Part shown: positions 18,257-29,068 of the stretch, in pieces
Layout of the letters: each line of letters starts with the position of its first letter
Position numbering within the stretch: the stretch's first letter is position 1
NCBI GenBank assembly: GCA_002077065.1
Contig: NAJO01000004.1
Coordinates: 744,001 to 808,000, forward strand
Direction of reading: 5' to 3'
DNA: 64,000 nt
Source of the DNA: Cryoendolithus antarcticus
Taxonomy: Eukaryota; Ascomycota; Dothideomycetes; Cladosporiales; Cladosporiaceae
Program-made: the position numbers and the translations under genes
The notes under the pieces: model-generated
The model's input: the letters and a program-made list of their open reading frames with translations, nothing else
Databases searched by the model: none
Told to the model about the DNA's origin: nothing

Positions 18257-21200
18257 ATGGCGGCCCCTGCATCTCAGCGCCCGATGCTAGGCATGTCGAC
18301 CTCTAGAAAAGTCTCGACGATGCGTCCACCCACAGCCCGCCCTCCCCCAAATCGCGCACAAACTGCTACACCTACACTTACTGGAAGAGCCTCATCGCCG
18401 ACAGAATCACTCGCCTCGTCAAGATCGCGCACACCGAAGCGCAAAGCAGAGAACGACATGGCAGTCGAGGAGACCAATATCAATGTCGTCGTACGCTGTC
18501 GAGGTCGCAATGATCGTGAAGTCCGCGAGAACAGTGGTGTTGTGGTGTCTACGGACGGGATCAAGGGCAAGAAGGTGGACTTGTCCATGGGCCCGACTGC
18601 ACTCAGCAACAAGACGTACCAATTCGACAAAGTCTTCTCGCCGGCTGCCGATCAGGGCATGATCTTCGACGAGGTTGTCACGCCGATTCTTGACGAGGTT
18701 CTTGCTGGTTTCAACTGCACGATCTTCGCGTACGGTCAGACAGGCACTGGCAAGACATACACCATGTCTGGCGACATCAGCGATATCCTCCCGATCCCGG
18801 AAGCAGCTGGTATTGTCCCTCGAGTACTGCAGACTCTATTCGCCAAGCTAGGCGAGGACGAGAACGACAAATCCGAGAACAGTGTCAAGTGTTCTTTCAT
18901 CGAATTGTATAACGAGGAGTTGCGCGACCTACTTTCAGCGGATGATACGACCAAGCTCAAGATCTTTGACGAGGCCAACAAGACTGGTCGCTCTACCACT
19001 ATGGTGCAGGGTATGGAGGAGGCGCACATCAAGACTGCTAGCAAGGGCATCCAACTTCTCCGTGAGGGTAGTCACAAGCGACAGGTTGCGGCGACGAAGT
19101 GTAATGATCTGTCTTCCCGGTCGCACACAGTGTTCACCGTGACAGTCTACATGAAGCGGACGTCAGAAACTGGCGAGGACTTCGTCTCAGCGGGCAAACT
19201 GAATCTGGTCGATCTGGCCGGGTCAGAGAACATCCAGCGTTCGGGCGCGGAGAATAAGCGCGCTGCTGAGGCTGGACTGATCAACAAGTCGCTACTTACA
19301 CTCGGCCGAGTTATCAACGCGCTCGTCGATAAGAGCAGCCACATCCCATACCGAGAGTCGAAGCTTACGCGCCTCCTACAAGACAGCTTGGGCGGTCAGA
19401 CGAAGACTTGCATCATCGCAACTCTCAGCCCAGCAAAGAGCAACCTCGAGGAGACCATCTCAACACTGGACTACGCCTTTCGTGCCAAGAATATCCGCAA
19501 CAAGCCACAGATCAATCAGACTGTATCGAAGAAAACATTGTTGAAGGAGTTCACAGCCGAGATCGAGAAGCTGAAGTCTGAGCTGGTCGCGACAAGGCAG
19601 AGGAATGGAGTATACCTGACTGCTGAAAGCTACGAAGAGCTGACGACTGAGTCCGAGAGTCGACGGATCCTGTCAGAAGAACAGCGCGACAAGATTGAGA
19701 CCATGGAGGCGAACTTGCGCAACAAGGTGCAGGATCTATTCATCTTGACAACGAACTTCCAGAGCATGAAGCGCGACAACGAGCAGACGAGGATGCTCCT
19801 TGAAGGTACGAAAAGTATACTGGACAAGACCGAGGTGGTGCTCGCCCACACTCGCAAGACACTAGCTGAGGAGTCACATCTTCGGAAAGCTCATCAAGAG
19901 ACCGAGGGTAAGCTTCTGAACATCGGTGAAGATCTTGTCGGACAGCTCGGGACCACGACAGACCACATATCTCGACTGCACTCGAAGCTGCGGAGACGAT
20001 CGGACTTGCAGTCTACCAATCGCGAAAAGTGGGCTGAGTCGCAGACGCTTGTCTCTGACACGACACTGACAGTCGAAAGCCGGATTGATGTTTTACGCAG
20101 TCAGCAGGAGACGCTGTTATCCGGTCTGTCGAGTCGTATGCAATCATTCGTTTCCGATGAGCTACAGCAACTTTCGACATCGCAGAGCTTCCTCCAGGAA
20201 AAGGCTGCTGCCTTCACTGCCTCGGAGCAAGATGTAAATATCCAGACTGCACAGTCTCGAGAAGACATGAATACAGTGCTTCAAGAAATCAAGACGCTTC
20301 GCGAAGACGTAAAGCAGAAAGTCGGCGACGGGCTGAACGATATGTCGAATGCAGCCCAGCGAATCAGTGCCGGAATCGCCACTGAATTGACCACGTTCCA
20401 CGCTCAGCTGCAGACGTCGTACGTCTCGCTTGGCCGCGAGTTCAAGACGATCTTCGAGGACTTGATCAAGCGCATGCACGAGCAGCAGTCTGAAGTGCAA
20501 AGACTTCGAGAGCAGATGGCGACTGCCACTGACACACTCGCCAGCGCGAACACATCGTCGCAAAGCGAGCTGGAGCAAGCAGTCCAGCAAGAGCGCGAAA
20601 TCGCAAGCGCTGAGCGTGCTGAGCTGCTGTCGAAAGTGACCGACTTGATCACTGCGTCCGCCCGCACGCAAGAGGACCGCGTCGCAGGATATGTCGAGTC
20701 GGCCAACAAGCGGCTGAAGACTTCGTCTGGAGTCTTCCAGTCATCGCGGCAGGCGTACAACACCAGCATGGACGCGTGGAACACGAATGCAACTGCGCTT
20801 GTTGACTCTTCGGTCAAGAATCGGGACACCATCAAGTCCAAGCTCAAGCAAGACTGGACTGCCGCAAATGACTGCACAGCCAGGATCACCGAGACCACAA
20901 ATGCGGTCCACAGCGAGACTGTTCGCATTGTCGATGACCAGATGGCGCAGATGGACAGCCAACTGCACGCTCTGGACGAGATCGTTTTCAGGGTGAGGAC
21001 GCAGAACGACGTCCACCACGAAGCCCACACAGCCAGTATCGCGCATCTCGCCAGTAATGTCCAGGAGAGCTATGCAAGCATCGGCGAACACTTCCAGTCC
21101 TCGTTCGAACGAGTCAAGACCCTGGAGACCGGCATGCACGACCAAACAACCGAGATCTTACAGACCTTGCCGGCTCTGAACGTAGACAGCGACATCCGCG

Positions 21201-21844
21201 CTCCACTTCGAGATCTCCGCGATACTTCTACAGCAGCCCAAATCGCAGAGTACCAAGCGACCGGCGAGACGCCCGCAAAGACTTCGTATTCGTACCCTAC
21301 AGTGCTACCCCGTACCGAACCTCCTGAAACCCTTTTGGCCCGCCTACGAGGCGAAGACGCCCAGCAACCCCATATGATGTCACCCAGCAAACGCTCGCCT
21401 TCGAAGCTCGCCAGGTCCAGCCCATCGAAAGCTCAATCCAGTCCATCGAAGACGCAGATCTTCACCGACACACCACCTACGCTCTCGCTACCAGCGCCAT
21501 CCTCAGCTCCAAGCACTCGACCAGCGACAGCAAGCTCTCTCCCCTCCTCCACAACGCTGAGAGAAGTCGATGTTAACATCACGCTCCCAGCTCTCCCATC
21601 CTCTGTCCCCTCTGCCAAGACGGATGCTGGAGCTAAGACGGGCGTCTTCGATGGCAAGGTCCCTCCTGTGGTGAGGATACAGAGAGTGGTGAGTGCTAAT
21701 GTGGTGTCTACTTTGCAGGTTGGAGGTCAAGAAAGCAGACTACCGGGAATGGCGAAAGGAAAGACCGTGGCTGGGACGATGGCTGATGGGAGGGAGAATG
21801 AAAAGCCGGGCATTAGAAAGCTACGGTCGAGAGGGAGTGACTGA
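18257..21844 (+). CDS. Kinesin-5 (BimC/Cut7/Eg5) mitotic motor
   Basis: Predicted 1195-residue homotetrameric plus-end kinesin that slides antiparallel microtubules to build and hold the bipolar spindle. A basic Pro-rich N-terminal extension (1-70) precedes the motor (about 75-425). The motor has P-loop FAYGQTGTGKTYTM, switch I NDLSSRSHTVF and switch II VDLAGSEN, then a neck linker around AKNIRNKPQINQ. A long stalk (about 435-1000) has heptad-rich coiled coils. The C-terminal tail holds a BimC-box-like STTLREVDVNITLPALP, in which the Thr is the usual mitotic Cdk target in this family (known of the family). SPSK repeats just upstream (KRSPSKLARSSPSKAQSSPS) are further potential kinase sites. 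No intron is needed, which is unusual for a gene this long in this window. Confidence 0.95.
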   Translation: MAAPASQRPMLGMSTSRKVSTMRPPTARPPPNRAQTATPTLTGRASSPTESLASSRSRTPKRKAENDMAVEETNINVVVRCRGRNDREVRENSGVVVSTDGIKGKKVDLSMGPTALSNKTYQFDKVFSPAADQGMIFDEVVTPILDEVLAGFNCTIFAYGQTGTGKTYTMSGDISDILPIPEAAGIVPRVLQTLFAKLGEDENDKSENSVKCSFIELYNEELRDLLSADDTTKLKIFDEANKTGRSTTMVQGMEEAHIKTASKGIQLLREGSHKRQVAATKCNDLSSRSHTVFTVTVYMKRTSETGEDFVSAGKLNLVDLAGSENIQRSGAENKRAAEAGLINKSLLTLGRVINALVDKSSHIPYRESKLTRLLQDSLGGQTKTCIIATLSPAKSNLEETISTLDYAFRAKNIRNKPQINQTVSKKTLLKEFTAEIEKLKSELVATRQRNGVYLTAESYEELTTESESRRILSEEQRDKIETMEANLRNKVQDLFILTTNFQSMKRDNEQTRMLLEGTKSILDKTEVVLAHTRKTLAEESHLRKAHQETEGKLLNIGEDLVGQLGTTTDHISRLHSKLRRRSDLQSTNREKWAESQTLVSDTTLTVESRIDVLRSQQETLLSGLSSRMQSFVSDELQQLSTSQSFLQEKAAAFTASEQDVNIQTAQSREDMNTVLQEIKTLREDVKQKVGDGLNDMSNAAQRISAGIATELTTFHAQLQTSYVSLGREFKTIFEDLIKRMHEQQSEVQRLREQMATATDTLASANTSSQSELEQAVQQEREIASAERAELLSKVTDLITASARTQEDRVAGYVESANKRLKTSSGVFQSSRQAYNTSMDAWNTNATALVDSSVKNRDTIKSKLKQDWTAANDCTARITETTNAVHSETVRIVDDQMAQMDSQLHALDEIVFRVRTQNDVHHEAHTASIAHLASNVQESYASIGEHFQSSFERVKTLETGMHDQTTEILQTLPALNVDSDIRAPLRDLRDTSTAAQIAEYQATGETPAKTSYSYPTVLPRTEPPETLLARLRGEDAQQPHMMSPSKRSPSKLARSSPSKAQSSPSKTQIFTDTPPTLSLPAPSSAPSTRPATASSLPSSTTLREVDVNITLPALPSSVPSAKTDAGAKTGVFDGKVPPVVRIQRVVSANVVSTLQVGGQESRLPGMAKGKTVAGTMADGRENEKPGIRKLRSRGSD

Positions 21845-22013
21845 TTGGATTCATTGTTGCCGTGTCGCTTTTGTGCCTCCAGCGATTAGCCAAGACTTTT
21901 TAGTTCCGGGCTATGCAGCTCTAGTAATCAGCAGAGTCTGCCAATCTTCATCCTTGTGCACATCGCCCATTTCACACTGCGTCGTGGCGTCTGTGTCAGA
22001 GGGAGACTTCTCT

Positions 22014-23006
22014 TCACTGCTCCATCTTCTTAATCAATCCATCCTCCGGCTTCACCCTCATCGCCCACTCAGTCCAGCTACCGTCGTAGATCCTCCGAAT
22101 TCCCTGACCATATCCAGCCTCGATCAATGCAGTGTCGATGATCGTCGCCGTGACGCCAGTCCCGCAGCTCGACACGATGGGTGCGTTCGGGTCAATGCCC
22201 TTGCTCTCGAATATCGCCTTCAGCTTGTCACCAGGTAACAGAGTCTTCGTCGTTGGATCGAGCAGTTCAGGCACAGGTACCGAGATGCTGCCCGGTATAT
22301 GTCCGCTCGACAGCCCAGGGCGAGGCTCCGGATCAACGCCTCGCCATCGGCCGGAGGACCGGGCGTCGAGCACTTGCACGCCATTCGACGAGTCCTGAGC
22401 TATGGCCTTGACTTCCTCGAACGATGCGACTCTACTCTTTTCAAGGCTCGGGAGTGGGTAATCAGTTTGCTCGAAGCTCTCGCCCTCGCCTGCCTCGATC
22501 GGCAGTCCCTGCTCTACATACGACTTGAAGTTATTCAACAGATGCACACTCGGATGTCCGAACACTTTCAACGTCCATGCTACCCTTGGTGCTGAGAAGA
22601 TCCCTAACTCGGCAGTATCGTACACGACTAGCCTGTCATCACGTTTCACGCCAAGGGCAGAAAGCGCATCCTGAAACACCTCTGGGCTCGGTAGCATGTG
22701 CGGGTATGGACTAGACGTGTCGGAGACTTTGTCGAGATCAAAGAATCGAGCTCCAGGTATGTGGCCTTGTTTGAAGACCTGCGAGCCAGTACGCTTTTGA
22801 GGATCATTCGGGAGGAACCAGGAACCGCAGATCGGGATCGTGCGAGGAGAGGTCGCGGAACCAGATTTGAGAGCAGTGTTCAGTTCGGAAGGGGACACTA
22901 GATAGGTGCCGAAGGCTCGCTGAGATGTGGCCATTCTGTAGGGAAACACCGCTCGAGGTAATCCCAAGCTGAGTGTTATTGGACGTCTGAGTATCGCGGT
23001 AGCCAT
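22014..23006 (-). CDS. TUM1: Tandem-rhodanese thiosulfate/3-mercaptopyruvate sulfurtransferase
   Basis: Predicted 330-residue sulfurtransferase with two rhodanese domains, probably mitochondrial: the N-terminus (MATAILRRPITLSLGLPRAV) is basic and amphipathic. The inactive first domain (about 30-170) contains GHIPGARFFDLDKVSD and LVVYDTAELGIFSAPRVAW. The catalytic second domain (about 200-325) has LDARSSGRWRG, GHIPGSISVP and the active-site loop SSCGTGVTAT, whose Cys accepts the sulfur. The CGxGVTA loop is more typical of thiosulfate or mercaptopyruvate sulfurtransferases than of single-domain rhodaneses. The start is the ATG at 23006, since further upstream codons in frame are not ATG. The gene is divergent from APC11 over 275 nt. 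The closest yeast relative by architecture is Tum1, which feeds tRNA thiolation. Confidence 0.88.
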   Translation of the reverse strand: MATAILRRPITLSLGLPRAVFPYRMATSQRAFGTYLVSPSELNTALKSGSATSPRTIPICGSWFLPNDPQKRTGSQVFKQGHIPGARFFDLDKVSDTSSPYPHMLPSPEVFQDALSALGVKRDDRLVVYDTAELGIFSAPRVAWTLKVFGHPSVHLLNNFKSYVEQGLPIEAGEGESFEQTDYPLPSLEKSRVASFEEVKAIAQDSSNGVQVLDARSSGRWRGVDPEPRPGLSSGHIPGSISVPVPELLDPTTKTLLPGDKLKAIFESKGIDPNAPIVSSCGTGVTATIIDTALIEAGYGQGIRRIYDGSWTEWAMRVKPEDGLIKKMEQ

Positions 23007-23281
23007 TGTGCACGACAATTTAGCAGGCTGGAACCATTGCGTGGTCTCTAGGTACTCTTCCTGATAGCATTCGCTAATAGCTCAGTGCAGTTGCGATCTT
23101 TCAAACCGTAGCTGCCATCAAGTGAGACCATGAGGAGAGGAAGCACGCGATCGATGCTCCACTTGCTGATACCAAGTTGCTCGGCCCGAATTGTTCCGAG
23201 AAGTGAAGTCGCGATTGGAAGCGCGCCTAACAATCAACACCCCATATCGTCTCACAGATACGAACACAGTATGACAAGAGA

Positions 23282-23723
23282 ATGAAGGTCACGATCACGG
23301 CCTTCAAGGCTGTAGCCTCATGGAAGTGGGCGCTTCCAGAGAACTCAGATGACACCTGCGGGATCTGTCGAGTCAACTTCGAGGGGACGTGTGCGAAGTG
23401 CAAGTATCCTGGCGATGACTGTCCTATTGTCATTGGAGAATGCACGCACTGCTTTCATATGGTACGTTGTATCTTTTCCTAGGAGTTTCGGGACATGGAG
23501 CTGACGTAGATCGAAAGCACTGCATCAGCGACTGGATCTCATCTGAGGCGAGTCAGGGCAAGTGTCCTATGTGCCGGCAGCGTGAGTATCAATATGCCAA
23601 TTTCTAAGCGTCAACATACTGACCTCCGACGTAGCCTTCAAGGAGAAGACCGCGGATCACGTAGGTCAGCCAAGGGGAACGCCTGCACCTCGTACGCCTG
23701 CTACTGTTGCGGTCGCCATATGA
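23282..23723 (+). CDS. APC11: Anaphase-promoting complex RING-H2 subunit Apc11
   Basis: Predicted 110-residue catalytic RING subunit of the APC/C ubiquitin ligase. Exons are 23282-23461, 23518-23581 and 23635-23723; the two introns (56 and 53 nt) were placed so that the RING is continuous. The N-terminal strand MKVTITAFKAVASWKWALP binds the Apc2 cullin in the family. The RING-H2 ligands are complete: CGIC, CAKCKYPGDDCP, ECTHCFHMHC and CPMC. The second exon begins exactly with HCISDW, joining FHM to HC. The C-terminus FKEKTADHVGQPRG is followed by a Pro/Ala tail. Without splicing the frame stops after the first RING half, so the intron call is well supported. Confidence 0.93.
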
Positions 23724-23860
23724 GCCCTCTGATAGCAGGCCTGAGACCTCGACCAAGACGACGGTGTGGATTGCACGCAGTGAGACTGTATCGTCGGAGT
23801 GTTGCTTATGCGAATAGCTACGATGCTATGAACGCCGTGCAGTCCAGCAAAGCACAGAAG

Positions 23861-24457
23861 TCATGAACGCATCTCAATCAGCCGCATCCCCCTTCCGACC
23901 TCTCGCCCATGCAGACCACTTTCCGCTCGCCTCCAATTTGAAGCGCTATACTCAGTCCCACCTGCACTGCTGTACACAGCGCCACGCCCAAGATCACTCC
24001 TCGGCATAGATCTCACAGACCCTACATTCGAGATCGAATCACTCGGGGCGAGCTCTGGGTCTGGACGTTCACGCCAGCTGCTGCGACTGCTGGTACCGCT
24101 ACGTGGAGTCGAGTAGACTGATGTCGACGGGTATTCGATGGCTCGTTGCGACCTCGCTCGCACTGACGCATCCCAAGCACGCCTTGCGTTATCGTCGTGG
24201 AAGTAGTCGGCAGGCGCTTGGCCTCTGACGTAGCCTGGTCGGTCTGGACTGCCCATTGTTTGGACTGAGGTGGTTGAGAGCTCGGTCATCGCTGCTTGTG
24301 GTCGTCGAGATCCGGTGTACGAGGATAAGGCGGTGGGAGTGTGCGAAGGCGATGTGGAGGTTGAGGATCGCCGACTGCTTGTGGAATCATAGCTGTTGCT
24401 CCGAGAAGATCTCTGACTCCTGGACGACGTGACGATGGAGATGGCGTAGCTTGACAT
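23861..24457 (-). CDS. Ser/Arg-rich low-complexity protein of unknown function
   Basis: Predicted 198-residue protein without recognised domain. The ATG at 24457 starts MSSYAISIVTSSRSQRSSRS. The first 60 residues are nearly all Ser/Arg/Thr/Tyr. A middle stretch PADYFHDDNARRAWDASVRA may be an ordered helix and is the best candidate for a conserved core. The C-terminus is Arg/Gly-rich, ending GREVGRGMRLIEMRS. No signal peptide or membrane segment. It is tail-to-tail with APC11. Low-complexity composition makes a spurious frame possible, but the length and the lone structured block favour a real gene. Confidence 0.5.
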   Translation of the reverse strand: MSSYAISIVTSSRSQRSSRSNSYDSTSSRRSSTSTSPSHTPTALSSYTGSRRPQAAMTELSTTSVQTMGSPDRPGYVRGQAPADYFHDDNARRAWDASVRARSQRAIEYPSTSVYSTPRSGTSSRSSWRERPDPELAPSDSISNVGSVRSMPRSDLGRGAVYSSAGGTEYSASNWRRAESGLHGREVGRGMRLIEMRS

Positions 24458-25363
24458 GTTGCGTGGATCGATGTCAGTCCAGTCGTTGTCAGATATGGTG
24501 CACTGTAGAGATAGACTGCAGAAACTAAAGTCAATTCGATCTTCCATGAAGCACACTCTACAGACACAGAGAAGCCCGAAGAAGCGACGACCTAAATGTA
24601 TACTTGCACAGGCGACGAAGGCATACTTGAACTTCCCTTGTTCGCCTGCATGGAGCGAGCCAAGTGGACAAAGTCGCGAGATGCAGCCAATCACGTCGCG
24701 GGCCTAGCGCCCGTCCACGAAGATCACACTTACAACAGTCACACACCCAGTGCCACACGAGTCAACTGCAGGCAACTAACGCCCCAATGCGAAGTCCCTC
24801 GCCTCGTCTATAAGATCGTTTGCCGCAATGTAAGTGAAGGCAGACGAGTGTTTCCCCGCGTTGGAGGTGCGATCGATCCGTGCGCATCAAGGCAACCTTT
24901 ACAGCCTCATCTCGGTGAGCATTCGACGCCCGGGCACTGCAAGAGAGCGAGGCCGCCCACATAACCTCTAATCCAATGCTCAAGACTGCGGTCAGTACTC
25001 TTATTCCCGGCCCTCTTCTTCGCAAGCCAATTTTGTAACAACCTGAAATGTTCGCATCCGCCCAATCCGCCTTCTCCACGGCACAGCAGAGGCGCAGTCT
25101 GTTGACATGTGAGTCTACGAAACGGAATGCAAGGCTTCGATGTAAGCATCTCTTCGGCACAGCGAGTCGCCATTGAGTAATACCACAAGGGCAAGGCTGA
25201 CGCAGTAATTTGACATGAGTGCTAGTGTGTGCAGGGGAGGGAGTGAGTATGAATCGATAAAGAGATCTGGGGCGTAAAGTCTTTCGACATTAAGACTGTC
25301 TGTCAGTGCGCCTGTCTTGTGCCCTGCAGAATACCCGTACATATCTACCGCCTGATCAATACA
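24458..25363. other. Intergenic region
   Basis: 906 nt upstream of the Ser/Arg-rich gene and downstream of squalene synthase. Both strands contain short frames, none with a convincing start, splice signals or recognisable peptide. Confidence 0.45.
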
Positions 25364-26952
25364 TCACAACTCATTCCTCGCCGCACTCTTGCCGGCCTCT
25401 GCGACGCTTGTTGCGGCGCTGATGACCTGTTGTGCGGCGTCGGCAGATGGCTTGAGGTTGCCGTCTTTCAGTGATGTATAGGCGAGATCGAAGCGTGCTC
25501 CGAGGTAGTATGCCACGCCGATCTGGAAGGCTGTCAGTATTGCCCAACCCGAAGCGTAGTTCTCGAACTCACCATCACACCCGAGATGATAAATAGCGTT
25601 GCAAACACCGCAGCAATGATGTAGATGACATCCCACTTGGCCTCAAGATCCTCCTTTCTCTTCTTCTCCGCTTCTTCCGGAGTCAGAGGTGGCTTCATCA
25701 CCCAGCCTGTTTCTCGCACCTCGTTAGGTTCGGTTGGCTCCGCGCGTGTTGGTGGTTCCGGCGCCTCCCTCAACGACTTTGCATTCTGTGTTGGAAACAC
25801 ACTCTCGATGAATCGCTCGATCTTGCCACATGCAATGCTGATCTCCAGGAAGTGAGGATCGCTTGGCTGGTTCTTCGCATGTATCTTCCGTGCATATGTC
25901 CGGAACACCTCGCACACAGTTCGCAGGTCTTGCGTGCTGTCCAGCATCAGTCGACAAGCGGAGCCTTTGCTGATCTTAATGTTCCGCTCGAACATGCTGT
26001 AGTTCTGGAAGCAGAGCTCGAGCGTTGCAATCGCCATCGCCTGCGGAATAGCGACGAAGTTGAAAACGCTTTGCTCCTTCGCGCCAGCCATGTAGAAGAG
26101 GCAGTCGTCCGCTTTTTCGAGTGCGTTCAACACCATCTCACTTTGACAATGAAGTGCCTTCTCCCGGTTCTCGGGCAAGAACAGATCTGGTATCGAGTCT
26201 GCGTACTTGCTCCATATTTCCCGTGGCCAGAAATATCGCCGATCGTCGTGATCTTCCCGGATATCGCGTATAATGTTTGTCTGTTGTAGGAACTGGCCCA
26301 TCGACTCCATCAATTGTGGCCTCTCGAGCAGCACCGGGTTCGCAAGCTTTGCCTCGACGAATAATCTTGTCAGACCCTCACCGACAAGTCCCGCGACGTA
26401 GTGGCAGTACAACTCGTAGTCCTTGATCGTGTTCACACCCTTTTCAAGGTGCTCCGCATTCTTCGCATAATCCGCCATTCCATTGCCCATCCGCTTCGTG
26501 ATATCCCGGATGATGTCCTTGTAGGCAGGCTTGATCATGTTGAACTCTCGGCTCACCACGTCAAACCTCACACACAACTCCCGATCCTTCTCATTCGGTC
26601 CATTGCCATCGAACGTCCAGCTCTCATCCTCGATCACCTTCCAGAAGTCGCGGAGAAGCGGCTCTTTCGTCTCGATGGGTATGGTCATATCATCCTCGAT
26701 CGTGTCCAGGGCGCGAAGGATGAGATAGAACAGGGCGACAGGGACCAAGAGCTCAGGATGTAGTTCTTGAATCACTGCTGAGAAGGAGCGGGATGTGAGG
26801 TTTAGGTAGTGAAAGCATTTCTTGAGGTTCTCTGATTCTTTTGCTTCCTCGCGTTCGTGGACCGGGTTGTGCCAGACTTTCCACTGTATTATGGAGCGGA
26901 GTTCTTGGAGGTGAATGGCGTAGTAGACGATGCCGCCGAGGGAGGGAGCCAT
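25364..26952 (-). CDS. ERG9: Squalene synthase (farnesyl-diphosphate farnesyltransferase)
   Basis: Predicted 512-residue ER enzyme that condenses two farnesyl diphosphates to squalene, the first committed step of ergosterol synthesis. Exons 25573-26952 and 25364-25522 flank a 50-nt intron (GTGAGT...TTCCAG). Conserved blocks: [12 protein letters not shown] (first Asp-rich motif), [20 protein letters not shown], and [14 protein letters not shown] (second Asp-rich motif). A hydrophobic C-terminal anchor ([19 protein letters not shown]) spans the exon junction and continues [11 protein letters not shown]. The unspliced frame would truncate the anchor. I start at 26952 ([14 protein letters not shown]), which matches the usual short N-terminus before [16 protein letters not shown] sequence; a frame extension to 27054 is probably leader. 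Confidence 0.94.
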
Positions 26953-27277
26953 GCTTGAGTTGAATGGAGGTGGTGAAGCCCAGTGTTGGGTGGGGTGGGA
27001 GAAAAGTGTGCGCCAATAGGCGTGAGAAATCGGTGGTGTGACGGCGAGCGACACGAAAGGTGAGAGGGTCAGAGTGAGGTGGACTGGAGGGCGATATGTA
27101 TGGGGCAGTCGTACGCTTGGGGGCGTTGTGGTATCAGAGCGGAATTATATCAAGCTCAAGGGTTGACCTCGTACGATTAGGTTTTGTGGGGTGACTTCAA
27201 TGGCTGAGCGAAACATTTACAGGGGTGTGGTAACTATCTGACCACATTCATGCTCATTAGTTGCTGGAACACCTTCT
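26953..27277. promoter_or_regulatory. Squalene synthase upstream region
   Basis: 325 nt between the ERG9 start and the JIP5 stop, both on the minus strand. It should contain the ERG9 promoter and the JIP5 terminator. I could not identify a certain sterol-regulatory element by eye. Confidence 0.4.
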
Positions 27278-28540
27278 CTAATCAAGGCCAGCAAAAGACA
27301 TCGTCGCTCCAGGCTGTTCCCTACCCTTCCGCCGCTTCTTGGGTCTGGTCGGTACAACTTCCGCCTCGCTGCTGTCTCTCTCACTTCCATCATCGCTATC
27401 GTCGTCTGATCCAGCAGCAGTCCGCTTTGCAGCGACGCCCTCGTCCTCATCACCTTCGCCTGCCTCATCAGCATCGGCCTCCCGCCAAACCTTCACCACC
27501 TGACCGCCTCCGCTGATCATGCGCCCAGCGACATCAAAGTCCAGCCCGATCACACCCTCGACCTCGTCGTGCTGCATCTCGCCCACGACTTGATTCTGAC
27601 CGAGCTGCACGATCCTGATCTTGCCGTCTCCGAGCCCAACAGCAACTTTCTTCCCAAACCCGGCGATCACAGCTGGCACTTCAGTCAAGCAGTCCAGCGT
27701 CTCCTTGTCCTTGCTGACCACGATCCGCTCATCCTGATCGTCCCACTGCCCTTTCTCCCATAACGTGATTACACCATCGCCTCCTCCGACCAGAGCCTTC
27801 TCCCCGCTTGAGCCCGAGCTCTTCTTCGCTGCAAGGCCAGTGATGTACAAGGAAGAAAGCAAGATCTCCTCCTGGTCCTCGCTTTTGACCAACACGCCCC
27901 TTCGTAGATCGGTCAATGCTAGCGTGCTCCCTCCAGTTGTAAGCCATTGCTTGCTGTAGCCGCTCGTGCTGGCTGAGCTTGGTGGCAGTGGAGACAATGA
28001 AGAGATATAGTCGGTGTGTGGGTGATGCGTCGCGGCAGGTTTCCCAGTTGTGAACGCGGTTTTCCCAGATGCGATCGGTAATGAGGGTGCAGGATCGCGC
28101 AAATCATACAAGTGCAATGCGCCGGAGTCGGTCGTAAGCAGCAGAGTCTGCGGACTCAGCGCATGCACTACAGTCGGCGCATCGACATCCTCAGCTCCAG
28201 AATGTGGCAGAGGAATAGCGAGCTTGCCAACAACCTGTCCCGTCTCGCTGTCCGCAGCCTTAACAAGTCCATCGGCGCCGGCAGAGTAGAGCTGTCGTCC
28301 ATCCACGCTGTAGGCTAGTGTTCGACAGCTGCCCTTATGCCTTCTCGTCCGCCACTCTGTATTGACGATGTCCTTACCATCGCTAACAGTACTTGATTCG
28401 CCGTCGTCATCTACTGGCGGTAGGCGCAGCGTTGCGACATGGCCGCTGCTTAGCCCAACTGCTACGAGTGGCACTTCGGGATGCACAGCTTGGGTGAAGA
28501 GCTCTGAAGAGAGCGGGAGAGAGCATATTGATTCAAACAT
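27278..28540 (-). CDS. JIP5: WD-repeat ribosome-biogenesis protein Jip5/WDR55
   Basis: Predicted 420-residue intronless nucleolar WD40 protein. It starts [20 protein letters not shown], the typical Jip5 opening, and continues with WD-like blocks such as [65 protein letters not shown] and [14 protein letters not shown]. The C-terminus is acidic then basic ([17 protein letters not shown], then [12 protein letters not shown]), consistent with nucleolar localisation. Yeast Jip5 is essential for 60S biogenesis (known of the family). A CACGTG element lies 26 nt upstream of the start. Confidence 0.9.
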   Translation of the reverse strand: MFESICSLPLSSELFTQAVHPEVPLVAVGLSSGHVATLRLPPVDDDGESSTVSDGKDIVNTEWRTRRHKGSCRTLAYSVDGRQLYSAGADGLVKAADSETGQVVGKLAIPLPHSGAEDVDAPTVVHALSPQTLLLTTDSGALHLYDLRDPAPSLPIASGKTAFTTGKPAATHHPHTDYISSLSPLPPSSASTSGYSKQWLTTGGSTLALTDLRRGVLVKSEDQEEILLSSLYITGLAAKKSSGSSGEKALVGGGDGVITLWEKGQWDDQDERIVVSKDKETLDCLTEVPAVIAGFGKKVAVGLGDGKIRIVQLGQNQVVGEMQHDEVEGVIGLDFDVAGRMISGGGQVVKVWREADADEAGEGDEDEGVAAKRTAAGSDDDSDDGSERDSSEAEVVPTRPKKRRKGREQPGATMSFAGLD

Positions 28541-29068
28541 GGTGGTGCGCAGGCGTCATCCCCCTCACGTGAGTCTGCCTGGTGTGCCGAATTGGAAGGT
28601 TGTGCTCGTGGATCTGGTCGGGCAAGCATGTGATAATTTCATATCGTGAAGCTCACTAAGTATTGTCGCGCTTTGGACAATTTCCCACGCGAACGATCGC
28701 TTTCTGTGCGACAGGTATTTTGTGCCCCTCGAGCTCTTTCCACCCTCCCGACACGCACTTTACTCATGACGTGAGAGACGTAACCCATCAGCAAGCAAGA
28801 GCTAGGTAGCTCGCGCAGTGCATTGCGGAAGCCGCAATTACTACGTTCACTTCTCTTAAGGTAAAAGTATCATCTTGCTTGTCCCTGTAGCCATCGTTCT
28901 CATTCTTCCTATTCCTTCCTATCATGGTTCTGAAACGCAAACAAAAGGGCATTTCCTTCGGATGTATGCACTTCTGCCACCCGATGGCATCTACCTTGAC
29001 CACTGACAACGCCAGACTGCGACACCATCACAGGAGCACGAGTGTACCCCCCAAAGCCCGCTTCCGAG
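28541..29068. promoter_or_regulatory. Divergent promoter region JIP5/Sip1-like gene
   Basis: 528 nt between divergent genes. A palindromic TCACGTGA element sits at about 28565-28572, 26 nt from the JIP5 start. The frame of the downstream gene is open from about 29042, but the first ATG in it is at 29069. An ATG at 28924 in another frame is not supported. Confidence 0.4.

Noticed and set aside
20162..21030. Long minus-strand frames opposite the kinesin-5 stalk
   Set aside because: Antisense to a highly biased coiled-coil coding region. No domain, and two overlapping frames cannot both be real.
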